NCBI GenBank assembly: GCA_023425865.1
Contig: JAFABV010000010.1
Location: forward strand, 1 to 64,000
Origin: Bacteroidota bacterium
GTDB taxonomy: Bacteria > Bacteroidota > Bacteroidia > Bacteroidales > Bacteroidaceae
Length of the DNA stretch: 64,000 bases
Direction: 5' to 3'
Position numbers and translations under genes: made by a program. Under the pieces are notes generated by a model, which searched no databases, was not told the DNA's origin, and saw only the letters and a list, made by a program, of their open reading frames with translations. Below, in pieces: positions 36,298-45,014 of this stretch. Within the stretch, counting starts at the first letter, position 1. The number at the start of each line of letters is the position of its first letter.

Positions 36298-38034
36298 TTA
36301 GGGGTCCAACAAATCGTCCTCAGCGGGACGGATGTCTTCTATCTGCAGCTGTACTTGGTTGCGCTTGAAGACATTGTCTTCGAGGGTATAGGCAATGTCA
36401 AACGACCGTTTCGACTTGATATATCGTGCCGAGGCACTTTGTCCGAAGGCAATGCCATTGACCACGGTGCCCGACTTGGAGTCTACCAGTTCCAGTTTGA
36501 TATGCTCTTGCGCTCGTCCCACTACCTTGCTTGTGCCGTAGTCGTACACGCTTCGTGTGCAGAAGAGTGGCTTTTGGTTGCCCGGCCCAAAGGGTGAGAA
36601 CCGCTTGAGGTCGTTGTGAAGTCGCTTGGAGATGTCCTTGAAGTCTACCTCCGCGTCGATGTTGAGCATGGCTTCGGTCTGTTCTGGCAGTATATGCTCT
36701 TCCACATACTGATGGAATCTGTCTCTGAATATCTTGACGTCGTCCCAGCGGAGCGTCAGTCCTGCCGCGTACGTATGCCCGCCGAAGTTGATGAGCAGGT
36801 CGCGACACGCCTTGATGGCACTATAGACATCAAATCCCATGACCGACCGTGCGGAGCCTGTGGCAAATTCTCCATCGCGTGTAAGCACCACGGTAGGGCG
36901 GAAATACATCTCGGTGAGCCTTGACGCCACAATGCCGATAACGCCTTTCTTCCAGTTTTCGTCGTAGAGCACGATGCTCGACTGGTGGCCTTGGCTCTCG
37001 AGTTTTGAGACGATATTGTTCGCCTCCTCAGTCATTTGCTTGTCAATGTCTTTGCGTTGCTCGTTGTACTGGTCGATGTGCTTGGCCTTGTTTAGGGCTG
37101 TGCTGAAGTCTTTTTCTATCAGTAGGTCCACGCTCTCCTTGCCGTTTTCCATGCGTCCCGAGGCATTGATGCGTGGCCCGATCTTGAAGACAATGTCGCT
37201 CATCGAGATGTCGCGCCCATTTAGTCCGCATATATCGATGATGGCTTTCAGGCCGATATTGGGGTTCTGGTTGAGTTGTTTCAATCCGTGATAGGCCAGG
37301 ATGCGGTTCTCATCGGCCACATGCACAATGTCCGCGGCTATGCTCACGGCACAGAAGTCGAGTAGGGGAATGAGTCGGGAAAAGGGGATGCCATTGTTTT
37401 TGGCGAAGGCTTGCATAAACTTAAAACCTACGCCACAGCCACACAGTTCCTTAAAGGGGTAGGTGTCATCCGGGCGTTTGGGGTCGAGAATGGCCGCGGC
37501 AGGCGGCATCACCTCGTCTGGAACGTGATGGTCGCAGATGATAAAGTCTATGCCCAGGCTTTTGGCATAGGCGATCTCGTCTATGGCCTTGATGCCGCAG
37601 TCGAGAATAATAATCAGTTTAACACCTGTTTCTTTCGCATAGCTTATTCCTTTTTGGCTCACTCCATATCCCTCGTCGTAGCGGTCGGGGATATAATAGT
37701 CGATGTTGGAATAGAACTGTTGCAGAAACTTATACACCAGCGCCACCGCCGTGCAGCCATCCACGTCGTAGTCGCCATAGACCAAGATACGTTCTTTGCG
37801 CCCCATGGCATCGTTCAGTCGGTCTACCGCCACGTCCATGTCCTTCATGAGGAAAGGATTGATGAGGTCGGCGAGTTGAGGCCTGAAAAATCGCTTGGCG
37901 GCACTCTCCGTGGTAATGCCACGCCTGATGAGAAGCTGCGCCAATATAGGGCTCATGTTTAGCTTATCGCCTAATTCTTGGGCTTGTAGGGTTTCGTCTG
38001 GTGTCGGTGGGTCATATTTCCATTTGAAATGCAT
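36298..38034 (-). CDS. recJ: Single-stranded-DNA-specific exonuclease RecJ
   Basis: A 578-aa DHH-family 5' to 3' exonuclease. Metal-binding motif I DYDVDGCTAVAL has Asp88, Asp90 and Asp92. LDCGIKAIDEI is near 145 and the DHH triad is at 168-170. GPRINASGRM and the DHHA1 segment FGGHTYAAGLTL follow. The start MHFKWKY at 38034 is placed by a TATCTTTG box at 38059-38066, which excludes an upstream in-frame Met at 38082. It is the first gene of a recJ-recQ operon. Confidence 0.95.
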   Translation of the reverse strand: MHFKWKYDPPTPDETLQAQELGDKLNMSPILAQLLIRRGITTESAAKRFFRPQLADLINPFLMKDMDVAVDRLNDAMGRKERILVYGDYDVDGCTAVALVYKFLQQFYSNIDYYIPDRYDEGYGVSQKGISYAKETGVKLIIILDCGIKAIDEIAYAKSLGIDFIICDHHVPDEVMPPAAAILDPKRPDDTYPFKELCGCGVGFKFMQAFAKNNGIPFSRLIPLLDFCAVSIAADIVHVADENRILAYHGLKQLNQNPNIGLKAIIDICGLNGRDISMSDIVFKIGPRINASGRMENGKESVDLLIEKDFSTALNKAKHIDQYNEQRKDIDKQMTEEANNIVSKLESQGHQSSIVLYDENWKKGVIGIVASRLTEMYFRPTVVLTRDGEFATGSARSVMGFDVYSAIKACRDLLINFGGHTYAAGLTLRWDDVKIFRDRFHQYVEEHILPEQTEAMLNIDAEVDFKDISKRLHNDLKRFSPFGPGNQKPLFCTRSVYDYGTSKVVGRAQEHIKLELVDSKSGTVVNGIAFGQSASARYIKSKRSFDIAYTLEDNVFKRNQVQLQIEDIRPAEDDLLDP

Positions 38035-38058
38035 TATGGGTTTTATTTTATTCTGCTT

Positions 38059-38066
38059 CAAAGATA
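38059..38066 (-). promoter_or_regulatory. TATCTTTG -7 box for recJ-recQ
   Basis: Minus-strand TAnnTTTG box 25 nt before the recJ ATG. Confidence 0.6.
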
Positions 38067-38223
38067 CACATTTTTCAAACAAAACGATAGGACGGGAAAG
38101 TTAAAAGTTAAAAAACGTACACACAAAAAGCCGCAACGCTTCACCTTCTTTCAGTGAGGCCGGGTGCTGTATCAGCTGTGTTGCCAGGCGCAATGGGGCT
38201 GTTGATGAGTGCTTACCCCATGG

Positions 38224-38758
38224 TTTATGGTATACGCGAGTCGGGATAAGATGAGTATGTATACAGTCGCCCTCGGCTGAGAGACTGAATCGGGTCATTG
38301 GCATAGATGGCAGCTATGAGCCCCCAAGCTGCCGTTTCAACAGCCTTTCGCGCCTATGGCAAGGACGGGCGGGCTAAATGAGACAGCCCAAGTCACGGGA
38401 TGATTCTATATAGAACGATATGATGGTTTCATATAGAACCATCGGATGGTTTTATATAGAATTATCGAATGGTTTTATATAGAATCATCGGGCAGCCCCG
38501 TGCGAACGGTAGGGCGTAGGCATGGAGATGGGGCGACGTGCGGGGTGGTCACCGTGGCCAAGAAAGTGGCTTGGGCAAGACGCCACGGAGGATATGTGGA
38601 TACGGATACAAGGGGCTGGTGCCACGGGGGCAAGCTACACTGGCTGTGCAACGACACAGGAGAGGCGATCGCTTTCTGTAGGGGGTGAACGTTGATGGCA
38701 GAGGCAGCCGGGAACTGTTTGCATGCTCATCTTATCCCGGACTCGCGTATGGTATAAA
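38224..38758. repeat. 535-bp segment bounded by 36/37-bp inverted repeats
   Basis: The left copy at 38224-38259 and the right copy at 38722-38758 (reverse complement) share TTTAT, ATACGCGAGT and CGGGATAAGATGAG. They differ only by a three-base block, one inserted C and one substitution. The enclosed 460 bp carries repeat array 4 but no transposase or recognisable gene. It could be a non-autonomous mobile element, a duplicated regulatory site, or the remains of a cassette. Confidence 0.8.
38400..38491. repeat. Array 4 of the 23-bp near-palindromic tandem repeat (4 units)
   Basis: Units start at 38400, 38423, 38446 and 38469 (92 bp). The second unit is one of the closest to a perfect palindrome (ATGGTTTCATATAGAACCAT). 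It lies inside the 535-bp inverted-repeat segment. Confidence 0.9.
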
Positions 38759-38805
38759 AAAAAACATGGTTTATGATGTGTAACCCCATGGTTTATATAC
38801 AACAA

Positions 38806-38835
38806 ACCGCCCTCTGGCATCAGCCAGAGGGCGGT
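38806..38835 (-). terminator. Terminator of the ribH-side operon
   Basis: Perfect 12-bp arms 38806-38817 and 38824-38835 (ACCGCCCTCTGG and complement) with a 6-nt loop; TTGTTG follows on the minus strand. Confidence 0.8.
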
Positions 38836-38853
38836 CTACTATTCTTGTTATGC

Positions 38854-39234
38854 CTACTTTTGGAGTTTGGCGTATGCCTCATCGAAGGCCTTGGGGTGCT
38901 TGGCCAAGAAGCAGATGTTTACCAAACAGTTGGCTACGAGCTCTGCGTCATTGAGGTCAACCCCTTTGTCGCGCGACACATCTTTGCCGAGACATACCTC
39001 CCAGTTGGCGTCAAAGTCTCGGTCTTCGGCGCCTACATAATGCTCGTCGCCCTTAGACCCCGGCATGATCTTATACCTGATTCCGCGTTTAGACGGCACG
39101 GGTTTCATGCTACGCAGTATGTCGTAAGCCTGCTTCAGCGGGTCTCTGTACTTGGCAGTGCCTGGATACATGTCCGCGATAACAGGCATGATCTCGTCAA
39201 AGTCGTAGGCTTGAATGAGTTCGTATAGTCTCAT
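38854..39234 (-). CDS. Small uncharacterised Bacteroidales protein
   Basis: A 126-aa soluble protein that I do not recognise with certainty; it may belong to one of the Bacteroidales-only DUF families. It starts MRLYELIQAYDFDEIMPVI and is rich in acidic residues and aromatics. It has no signal peptide, membrane segment or Cys cluster; WEVCLGKDV and a helical C-terminus (CFLAKHPKAFDEAYAKLQK) are the most distinctive parts. It follows ribH by 70 bp on the same strand and is closed by a strong terminator, so it is probably the last gene of the TPR-ribH operon. Confidence 0.7.
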   Translation of the reverse strand: MRLYELIQAYDFDEIMPVIADMYPGTAKYRDPLKQAYDILRSMKPVPSKRGIRYKIMPGSKGDEHYVGAEDRDFDANWEVCLGKDVSRDKGVDLNDAELVANCLVNICFLAKHPKAFDEAYAKLQK

Positions 39235-39304
39235 AGCTTGTGTAATTATACTTTATAATAATAGGTGTTGCGCCGAAGGGCGAATGTCTGTCTTACCTGT
39301 CGTT

Positions 39305-39781
39305 TTAGAACTTTGCCATCTTGATGGCGTCTATGGCACACTCGTCGCCCTTGTTGCCGAGCCGTCCGCCGCTACGATCCTTGGCTTGCTGCAGGTCGTT
39401 GGTGGTAAGCAATCCGTAAATCACGGGAATGTTCTGCGAGGCGTTGAGGCGTGCAATGCCGTAGGTCACGCCCTGGCAGATGTAATCGAAGTGAGGAGTT
39501 TCACCACGAATGACGCTGCCAAGGATGATGATGGCGTCAAAGCCGTCGTTCTTGCACATCTGCTGAGCGCCATACACCAGCTCGAAGCTTCCGGGCACGG
39601 TCTTCACGTGTATGTTCTCAGGCAGGGTGCCATGCTTCTGCAGGGTGGTCACGGCACCGTTGAGCAGGGCACCGGTGATCTCTGGATTCCACTCGGCCAC
39701 AACAATGCCGAAACACATGTTGCTGGCGTCAGGAATCTTGCTGAAATCGTAATCGGAAAGGTTGTGAAGTGCTGTTGCCAT
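39305..39781 (-). CDS. ribH: 6,7-dimethyl-8-ribityllumazine synthase
   Basis: A 158-aa enzyme of riboflavin synthesis. It condenses 5-amino-6-ribitylamino-uracil with 3,4-dihydroxy-2-butanone 4-phosphate and usually forms icosahedral shells. Key family segments: VAEWNPEITGALLNGA, VPGSFELVYGAQ and LGSVIRGETPHFDYIC with the catalytic His, then GGRLGNKGDECAIDAIKM. The start codon directly abuts the stop of the TPR gene, indicating coupled translation. No other rib gene is present. Confidence 0.95.
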   Translation of the reverse strand: MATALHNLSDYDFSKIPDASNMCFGIVVAEWNPEITGALLNGAVTTLQKHGTLPENIHVKTVPGSFELVYGAQQMCKNDGFDAIIILGSVIRGETPHFDYICQGVTYGIARLNASQNIPVIYGLLTTNDLQQAKDRSGGRLGNKGDECAIDAIKMAKF

Positions 39782-40474
39782 TTACTTGGTTACCCTTTCT
39801 ATGTATTTGTCAATCTCACCGCTCTGGGCGAGGGCTGAGTTGACATATTTGTTTTTAATGCTCTGATAGAGTTTCAAAGCGTCTTCCGGTTTGTTTTGTG
39901 ACTCTAACAGCTGGCCGGCCTGGAGTAAGAACGAGGGAGAGAGGCTGTAGTTCACGCCGTCCTTTGCGGCCTTGTCAGCTTTGGCGGCAGCTTCCTTCAG
40001 TTTGCTCACAGCCTTGTCGATCTGTCCTACGTGCGCATAGGCATTGCCCAAGGCCTCGATGGCGGCAGGACTTACCATAGCGTCGTCAGCAGGACTGTAT
40101 GCTTCGAGATACTTCACGGCATCCTGCCATTTGCCCAAGTAGGCATTGCTAAGTCCGGCATACAGGTTGGCTAAGTTGCCAGCGTCAGTGCTGCTATAGT
40201 CAGAAGCGATCTTCGCGAATCCAACAAATCCTGCGCCGTCACCATTGAGCGCTTTGTCGAACTGCTCAGCATTGAAGTATTCCTGGCCGCGCGCAATCAT
40301 TGTGCTGGCCTTCTCTTCGCGTGGTTCACCGATGAATGACTTGTAGCAGAAGAAACCAGCCACGATAACGATCAGCGCAACCACTGCCACTAAAATAGCC
40401 TTCTTGTTTTTATCGAAGAAGGCTTCTGACTTCGAGGCAACCTCGTATGTTGCCTTTTCATTTTTGTTTGCCAT
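39782..40474 (-). CDS. Membrane-anchored tetratricopeptide protein (YfgM-like)
   Basis: A 230-aa protein with a charged N-terminus, one transmembrane helix (about 27-48, AILVAVVALIVIVAGFFCY) and a periplasmic helical part. Degenerate TPR units are visible: AGNLANLYAGLSNAYLGKWQDAVKYLEAY, PAAIEALGNAYAHVGQIDKAVSKLKEA and PSFLLQAGQLLESQNKPEDALKLYQ. The build is that of YfgM/ancillary Sec-translocon proteins, but the role here is not established. This protein beside ribH and divergent from recF looks like a familiar Bacteroidales arrangement. Confidence 0.82.
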   Translation of the reverse strand: MANKNEKATYEVASKSEAFFDKNKKAILVAVVALIVIVAGFFCYKSFIGEPREEKASTMIARGQEYFNAEQFDKALNGDGAGFVGFAKIASDYSSTDAGNLANLYAGLSNAYLGKWQDAVKYLEAYSPADDAMVSPAAIEALGNAYAHVGQIDKAVSKLKEAAAKADKAAKDGVNYSLSPSFLLQAGQLLESQNKPEDALKLYQSIKNKYVNSALAQSGEIDKYIERVTK

Positions 40475-40511
40475 TATTTTTGTTGTTTTTGTTATTGTCG
40501 GTAAATCTTCG

Positions 40512-40519
40512 CAAAATTA
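40512..40519 (-). promoter_or_regulatory. TAATTTTG -7 box for the TPR-ribH operon
   Basis: Minus-strand TAnnTTTG box 37 nt before the TPR gene ATG. Confidence 0.6.
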
Positions 40520-40582
40520 CCATTTTTATCCCATATATTGAAATTTCTTCCGTTCTTTTTTCGTTTTCCATCTTAAATCCAG

Positions 40583-40590
40583 TAACTTTG
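40583..40590 (+). promoter_or_regulatory. TAACTTTG -7 box for recF
   Basis: Plus-strand TAnnTTTG box with a 54-nt leader to the recF ATG at 40645. It is divergent from the TPR promoter 63 bp away. Confidence 0.65.
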
Positions 40591-40644
40591 CACGAAAGGG
40601 AAAGCATCATTACGTTCTCCCTTGAGATTATTCGGCGCAAAGCT

Positions 40645-41751
40645 ATGATACTTCAGCATATTTCCATCATCAACTATAAGAATATCCGTTCGGCGAGTCT
40701 CGACTTCTCTCCCAAGATCAATTGCCTCATCGGCAGTAACGGGGAGGGCAAGACCAACGTCCTGGACGCGATATATTATCTCTCGTTCTGTCACAGTTGT
40801 TTTACCAATATCGACGGGCATGTCATTACACATGACCAAGACTTCTTCGTGATCGAGGGTGACTATGCGACCGAGGATGACGGCATAGAGAATATCTATG
40901 CTGGCATGAAGCGTGGGAAGCACAAGCATTTCAAGCGCAACCGAAAAGAATATAAGAAGTTTTCGCAACATATAGGACTCATCCCGCTCATCTTTGTTTC
41001 GCCTTCTGATACCATTCTTGTGGATGGTGGAGGAGAAGAGCGGCGGCATCTCATGGATGTAGTGATCTCTCAGTTCGACCATCTCTATCTTGACGCTTTA
41101 GCGCGCTATAATAAGGCTGTGCAGCAGCGTAACGCGCTGTTGAAAATGGAGACAGACCCCGACCCCTCGTTGATGGAGATCTGGGAACAGGAGATGGCGA
41201 CACAGGGCGAGGTGATCTATGAGAAGCGCAACAGGTTTGTTACGGAATTTGTTCCGGTGTTTCAAGATATTTACCGTACCATTTCCGGCGATAAGGAGAC
41301 CGTGTCTTTGCGTTACGTGTCTCACTGCCAGCGTGGCCCGCTGCTGGATGTGATACAGCGCGACCGCTTTCGCGACCGCGCCATAGGCTACAGTTTGCAT
41401 GGTGTGCATCGTGACGATCTGGAGATGCTCATTGGTGATTATCCCATGAAGCGGGAGGGCAGTCAGGGGCAGACCAAGACTTTTGTGCTGGCGTTGAAGC
41501 TTGCCCAATTCGATTTCTTGCGTCGCACCACCTCCAACACCACGCCCTTGCTGTTGCTCGACGACATTTTCGACAAGCTCGACGCCCGTCGTGTGGAGCA
41601 GATCGTGAAGCTTGTTTCTGATTCCCGATTCGGGCAAATCTTCATTACAGATACCAACCGCGACCACTTGGACCAGATTCTCAGTCACAGCAACCAGGAC
41701 TACAAACTCTATGATGTGCATGAGGGTAACATCGAAGAAAGGGCCGTTTGA
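40645..41751 (+). CDS. recF: DNA replication and repair protein RecF
   Basis: A 368-aa SMC-like ATPase that helps load RecA at single-strand gaps. It starts MILQHISIINYKNIRS, with Walker A GSNGEGKT at 30-37, the signature segment GSQGQTKTFVLALKLAQ, and Walker B LLLLDDIFDKLD followed by the D-loop. The ATG at 40645 is chosen because upstream frame has no homology and the promoter lies at 40583-40590. A DUF721 gene follows after 24 bp, a conserved pairing in Bacteroidetes. Confidence 0.95.
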   Translation: MILQHISIINYKNIRSASLDFSPKINCLIGSNGEGKTNVLDAIYYLSFCHSCFTNIDGHVITHDQDFFVIEGDYATEDDGIENIYAGMKRGKHKHFKRNRKEYKKFSQHIGLIPLIFVSPSDTILVDGGGEERRHLMDVVISQFDHLYLDALARYNKAVQQRNALLKMETDPDPSLMEIWEQEMATQGEVIYEKRNRFVTEFVPVFQDIYRTISGDKETVSLRYVSHCQRGPLLDVIQRDRFRDRAIGYSLHGVHRDDLEMLIGDYPMKREGSQGQTKTFVLALKLAQFDFLRRTTSNTTPLLLLDDIFDKLDARRVEQIVKLVSDSRFGQIFITDTNRDHLDQILSHSNQDYKLYDVHEGNIEERAV

Positions 41752-41775
41752 CGCTCACCCCATAACGCTACGCCT

Positions 41776-42066
41776 ATGTTTAGAAAAGAAGTAAAGTCGA
41801 TAGACGAGTTATTGCAGCGTTTCCTCCGTGAGGAAGGGTTGGAGACGCCATTGCTTCAGCAGCGTGTTGTCAGTGCTTGGGAAACGGTGGCAGGGGCTAT
41901 GGTGGCACGTTATACCGGTGAAAAATATATCAAGAACCAGATGCTGTTTGTCAAGATCACCAACCCTGCCTTGCGCCAGGACCTGAGCATGATGCGTGGC
42001 CAGTTGGTCAAGCGGCTCAATGAGGCCGTGGGGGCATCTGTGATTACTGATGTAAGGGTGTACTGA
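41776..42066 (+). CDS. DUF721 (DciA-related) protein
   Basis: A 96-aa basic protein. The N-terminal helix RKEVKSIDELLQRFLREEGLE is followed by VVSAWETVAGAMVARYTGE and the beta-strand segment MLFVKITNPALRQDLSMMRGQLVKRLN, the usual DUF721 pattern. Proteins of this family include DciA, which helps load the replicative helicase in bacteria lacking DnaC. A helicase-loading role here is plausible because no dnaC is seen and recF is in the same operon, but it is not proven. Confidence 0.82.
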   Translation: MFRKEVKSIDELLQRFLREEGLETPLLQQRVVSAWETVAGAMVARYTGEKYIKNQMLFVKITNPALRQDLSMMRGQLVKRLNEAVGASVITDVRVY

Positions 42067-42179
42067 CGGTTGGGTTGGCTTGCCGTTGCCAAGGTTTTCG
42101 TGTCGGTAGGTTTGCGACGGCTTAGGCCTCATCTAACACATTTAACAGCATTGCCCACCCCAGCGTGGCAGGCTACAAA

Positions 42180-42713
42180 CTACAGCACCTCGTCCATATT
42201 GATGTCCCATGGCTCCGTGGGAACCTTTTGCACCTTCTGGAAGTCGAAGCATACACCTATCTTATATGTATGTTTCAGTTGAGGTAGCAACCGGTCGTAA
42301 TAGCCTTTCCCACGTCCCATCCGATGTCCTTGGGCGTCAAAGGCCATACCCGGAATGATGGCCACGTCTATCGTCGCGTAGTGGGTAAAGCGTTCGCCTA
42401 TGGGCTCTAATATATGAAAAGAGGGCTCTTCGGCCAGGTCTTGGCGCCCGGTATAGCGTCTCAGTTCCAACAATCCCTCCCCGATGATCTTCGGCAGTAC
42501 CACCGTTTTGCCTGTTGCTACCAGCTGGTCGGCCAAGGCGTGCGTGTCTACCTCGTCGGGCAATGAATAGTAGAGCAATACCGTTTGCGCGCCTGTCACC
42601 TTTGGGTGCCGCAGCACACGGGCGGCAACCTCTTTCGACATCTCCTCCAATTCTTGGTCAGCGTATTGTCGCTTGGCTTGGCGCATGGCCTTTCTTAACG
42701 CGCTTTTCTCCAT
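42180..42713 (-). CDS. 5-formyltetrahydrofolate cyclo-ligase
   Basis: A 177-aa enzyme that converts 5-formyl-THF to 5,10-methenyl-THF with ATP. The N-terminal basic motif EKSALRKAMRQAKRQ, PDEVDTHALADQL, and the hallmark GMAFDAQGHRMGRGKGYYDRLL are present. It is the last gene of the run M3 peptidase, deaminase, S41 protease and this gene, 37 bp behind the protease. Confidence 0.92.
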   Translation of the reverse strand: MEKSALRKAMRQAKRQYADQELEEMSKEVAARVLRHPKVTGAQTVLLYYSLPDEVDTHALADQLVATGKTVVLPKIIGEGLLELRRYTGRQDLAEEPSFHILEPIGERFTHYATIDVAIIPGMAFDAQGHRMGRGKGYYDRLLPQLKHTYKIGVCFDFQKVQKVPTEPWDINMDEVL

Positions 42714-42750
42714 GTTATAGGTTGTTTTTCGGTAGCAGGGCTCAGTGCCA

Positions 42751-44472
42751 TCAGCTCCTCACGCCGGCTATCAGGTTTTGCCCGAGTCGCAGGTGTTGGT
42801 AGGGCGTGGTGGCCATGGCCACCTTCCCTGCCTTCTTCTTGGCCACCTTCTGAGGTGCCTTGGGGAAGGCGGCATTGTTCTTGAACACCCTCAGGGTCGT
42901 CAATATCACGGGGTCATCGATATTGACATATTGGTTCCATGCCTGTTCGTCGAGCATGTTGTAGATGATGCGGCTGTTGATCGAACGCTCAAGCAGCGAG
43001 TGACTCTTCTTGATGAGCAGGTTGCGGCGCCGCAGTCCACGTTGGTCCGCATAATCCACAAACTGTTCCACCGTGTGCTGCTTCTTCAGGTAGCCCGCCA
43101 GTTTGAGCACGTCCTGGAACTCCTTCAGCTTCTGTCGGTTGTTGTCCGTATAAGTAAACGCGTACTGCAAGATAAGTCCGCTCATGGCAGCCTGCTTGAA
43201 GTAAGAAGTCACGTCGGTGGTATCTTCGGGTACGAAGATGTCGGGCGTAATGCCCCCACCGCCGTACACCACTCTTCCGATGCCGGTATGGTAGGCTGGG
43301 CCGGTGTGCTTGATGCTGTCGCGTGAGAAGAACTCACCGTGCTGGTAGCGCGAGATGATATCAGCCGCGTAGTTGGGATCCTCGCCGTCTGAGTATGGTT
43401 TTTGTATGCATCGGCCCGAGGGCGAATAGTAGCGGGCGATGGTGAGGCGAATCATGCTGCCGTCGGGGAAGGGTATCTGCTGCTGCACCAATCCCTTGCC
43501 AAACGAGCGGCGCCCGATGATGGTAGCGCGGTCGTTATCCTGCATGGCGCCAGCGAAGATCTCTGATGCCGATGCCGAGCCTTCGTTGATGAGCACCACC
43601 AGCGGCATGGTCTGGTAAGCGCCGTGGCCGTCTGAGCGGTATTCCTGTCGGGGCGACTTACGGCCTTGGGTGTACACGATGAGTTTCTTGGCCGGCAAGA
43701 ACTCGTTGGCCATCTGTACAGCGCTCTGCAGGTAGCCGCCCGTATTGTCGCGTAGGTCGATCACCAGGTTGGTGAAGCCTTGCTGCTGCAGGTTGGCCAA
43801 GGCGATGAGCAACTCCGGGTAGGTCTTCTCTCCAAAGTTCTTCACTTTGATATATCCGGTGTTGCTATCAAGCATATACGCAGCGGTGACAGTCTTCATG
43901 GGTATCTCGCCGCGGGTAATGTCAAACGTGAGTACCTTGCTTGAGCCATAGCGTTTCACGCCTACCTTCACCTTCGAGCCCTTGGGCCCCTTCAGTCGGT
44001 GCATGGCCTCTTCGTTGGTCACCTCCTTGCCCACAAACTTCTTGCCGTCTACGGCCACAATCTTGTCGCCAGCCAGCACGCCCGCCTTCTCAGCCGGTCC
44101 GTTTTTGATGACATTCTGCACGTGGATGGTGTCCTCGCGAATGGTAAACTCAATGCCCACGCCCGAGAACGAACCCTTCAGGTCGTCTGTGGTGGCCTGC
44201 ACATCCTTGGCACTGATGTACACCGAGTGCGGGTCGAGTTCGAGGAGAATCTGCGGTATGGCTTTCTCCACCAATGAGTCGATGTTCACTTTGTCTACAT
44301 ACTGGTCATCGATGATGCGCAGCAGGTTGTTGAGCCGGTTGCTTCCATTGTTGATGATGGTCAGTCGGTTGCCCGAGAAATGATTGGCATAGAAAGAGCC
44401 GATCACAATGCCGATAACCACGCTGATGGCCATCAGCAGGGGCATAAACCTATATTTGTTTTCGCTTTTCAT
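42751..44472 (-). CDS. S41-family carboxyl-terminal processing protease
   Basis: A 573-aa periplasmic serine protease tethered by an N-terminal transmembrane segment (about 8-30). The PDZ domain covers about 85-175 (GVGIEFTIREDTIHV, GPAEKAGVLAGDKIVAVDG). The catalytic Ser is in NEGSASASEIFAGAMQD and the Lys in GRRSFGKGLVQ. CTP enzymes trim periplasmic proteins from their C-termini. The C-terminal 150 residues, helical and basic (KKVAKKKAGK), are typical of the Bacteroidetes form. It sits between dCMP deaminase and the cyclo-ligase gene. Confidence 0.93.
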   Translation of the reverse strand: MKSENKYRFMPLLMAISVVIGIVIGSFYANHFSGNRLTIINNGSNRLNNLLRIIDDQYVDKVNIDSLVEKAIPQILLELDPHSVYISAKDVQATTDDLKGSFSGVGIEFTIREDTIHVQNVIKNGPAEKAGVLAGDKIVAVDGKKFVGKEVTNEEAMHRLKGPKGSKVKVGVKRYGSSKVLTFDITRGEIPMKTVTAAYMLDSNTGYIKVKNFGEKTYPELLIALANLQQQGFTNLVIDLRDNTGGYLQSAVQMANEFLPAKKLIVYTQGRKSPRQEYRSDGHGAYQTMPLVVLINEGSASASEIFAGAMQDNDRATIIGRRSFGKGLVQQQIPFPDGSMIRLTIARYYSPSGRCIQKPYSDGEDPNYAADIISRYQHGEFFSRDSIKHTGPAYHTGIGRVVYGGGGITPDIFVPEDTTDVTSYFKQAAMSGLILQYAFTYTDNNRQKLKEFQDVLKLAGYLKKQHTVEQFVDYADQRGLRRRNLLIKKSHSLLERSINSRIIYNMLDEQAWNQYVNIDDPVILTTLRVFKNNAAFPKAPQKVAKKKAGKVAMATTPYQHLRLGQNLIAGVRS

Positions 44473-44542
44473 TGCTTTATCGTGCTTCGCCTTGATACGG
44501 TGTTGTGTCGCTATGTGGGGTTAGAAGTGTGCGTGGGGCGGG

Positions 44543-44995
44543 TCAGAGTGTCTTCATGTCTCTGAACACCACCTCAATGCCTGCGCGTTCGAGCAGTTTG
44601 AGCCCCTCGTCCAATCGGTAGCTCTCCCCGTACACCACGCGCTTGATGCCGGCCTGGATGATGAGTTTCGCGCATTCTATACAGGGTGCCGCGGTGACAT
44701 AGAGCGTCGACCCCTCGCTGTTGTTGTTCGAGCGGGCCAGTTTGGTAATGGCGTTGGCCTCGGCGTGCAGCACGTAGGGCTTGGTGACATCGTTGTCATC
44801 TTCGCATACATTCTCAAACCCGCTGGGGGTGCCGTTGTACCCGTCGCTGATGATCATCTTGTCTTTCACCACTAATGCGCCTACCTTACGGCGCTTGCAG
44901 TAGGAGTTTTCGGCCCAGATGTTTGCCATACGCAGATAGCGTGCGTCGAGCAGGTCGTGCTTGGCGTCTTGCATGGTGTCCTCTTGTCTTTCCAT
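44543..44995 (-). CDS. Deoxycytidylate deaminase (ComEB-like)
   Basis: A 150-aa zinc enzyme that turns dCMP into dUMP for thymidylate synthesis. The zinc site is His77-Ala-Glu79 (HAEANAI) and Cys105-Ile-Glu-Cys108 (PCIEC), and NGTPSGFENVCED is the usual substrate loop. The start at 44995 follows the M3 peptidase stop by 19 bp. An alternative Met 7 codons later is possible. The in-frame extension further upstream overlaps the peptidase gene and has no homology. Confidence 0.92.
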   Translation of the reverse strand: MERQEDTMQDAKHDLLDARYLRMANIWAENSYCKRRKVGALVVKDKMIISDGYNGTPSGFENVCEDDNDVTKPYVLHAEANAITKLARSNNNSEGSTLYVTAAPCIECAKLIIQAGIKRVVYGESYRLDEGLKLLERAGIEVVFRDMKTL

Positions 44996-45014
44996 GAGGT
45001 GATGTTGTGTAAGG

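Larger units (their letters stand above)
38067..38853. other. Long intergenic region with repeats
   Basis: About 790 bp between recJ and a small gene. It contains the inverted repeat pair 38224-38259/38722-38758, array 4 in between, and a terminator at 38806-38835. CATGGTTTAT occurs at 38219, 38764 and 38788. An 80-codon frame at 38446-38688 runs through the array and has no protein-like features. No real gene is seen. Confidence 0.65.

Noticed and set aside
38446..38688. 80-codon frame between recJ and the small unknown gene
   Set aside because: It begins inside repeat array 4 and reads through GC-rich intergenic sequence; no promoter, no homology-like pattern.
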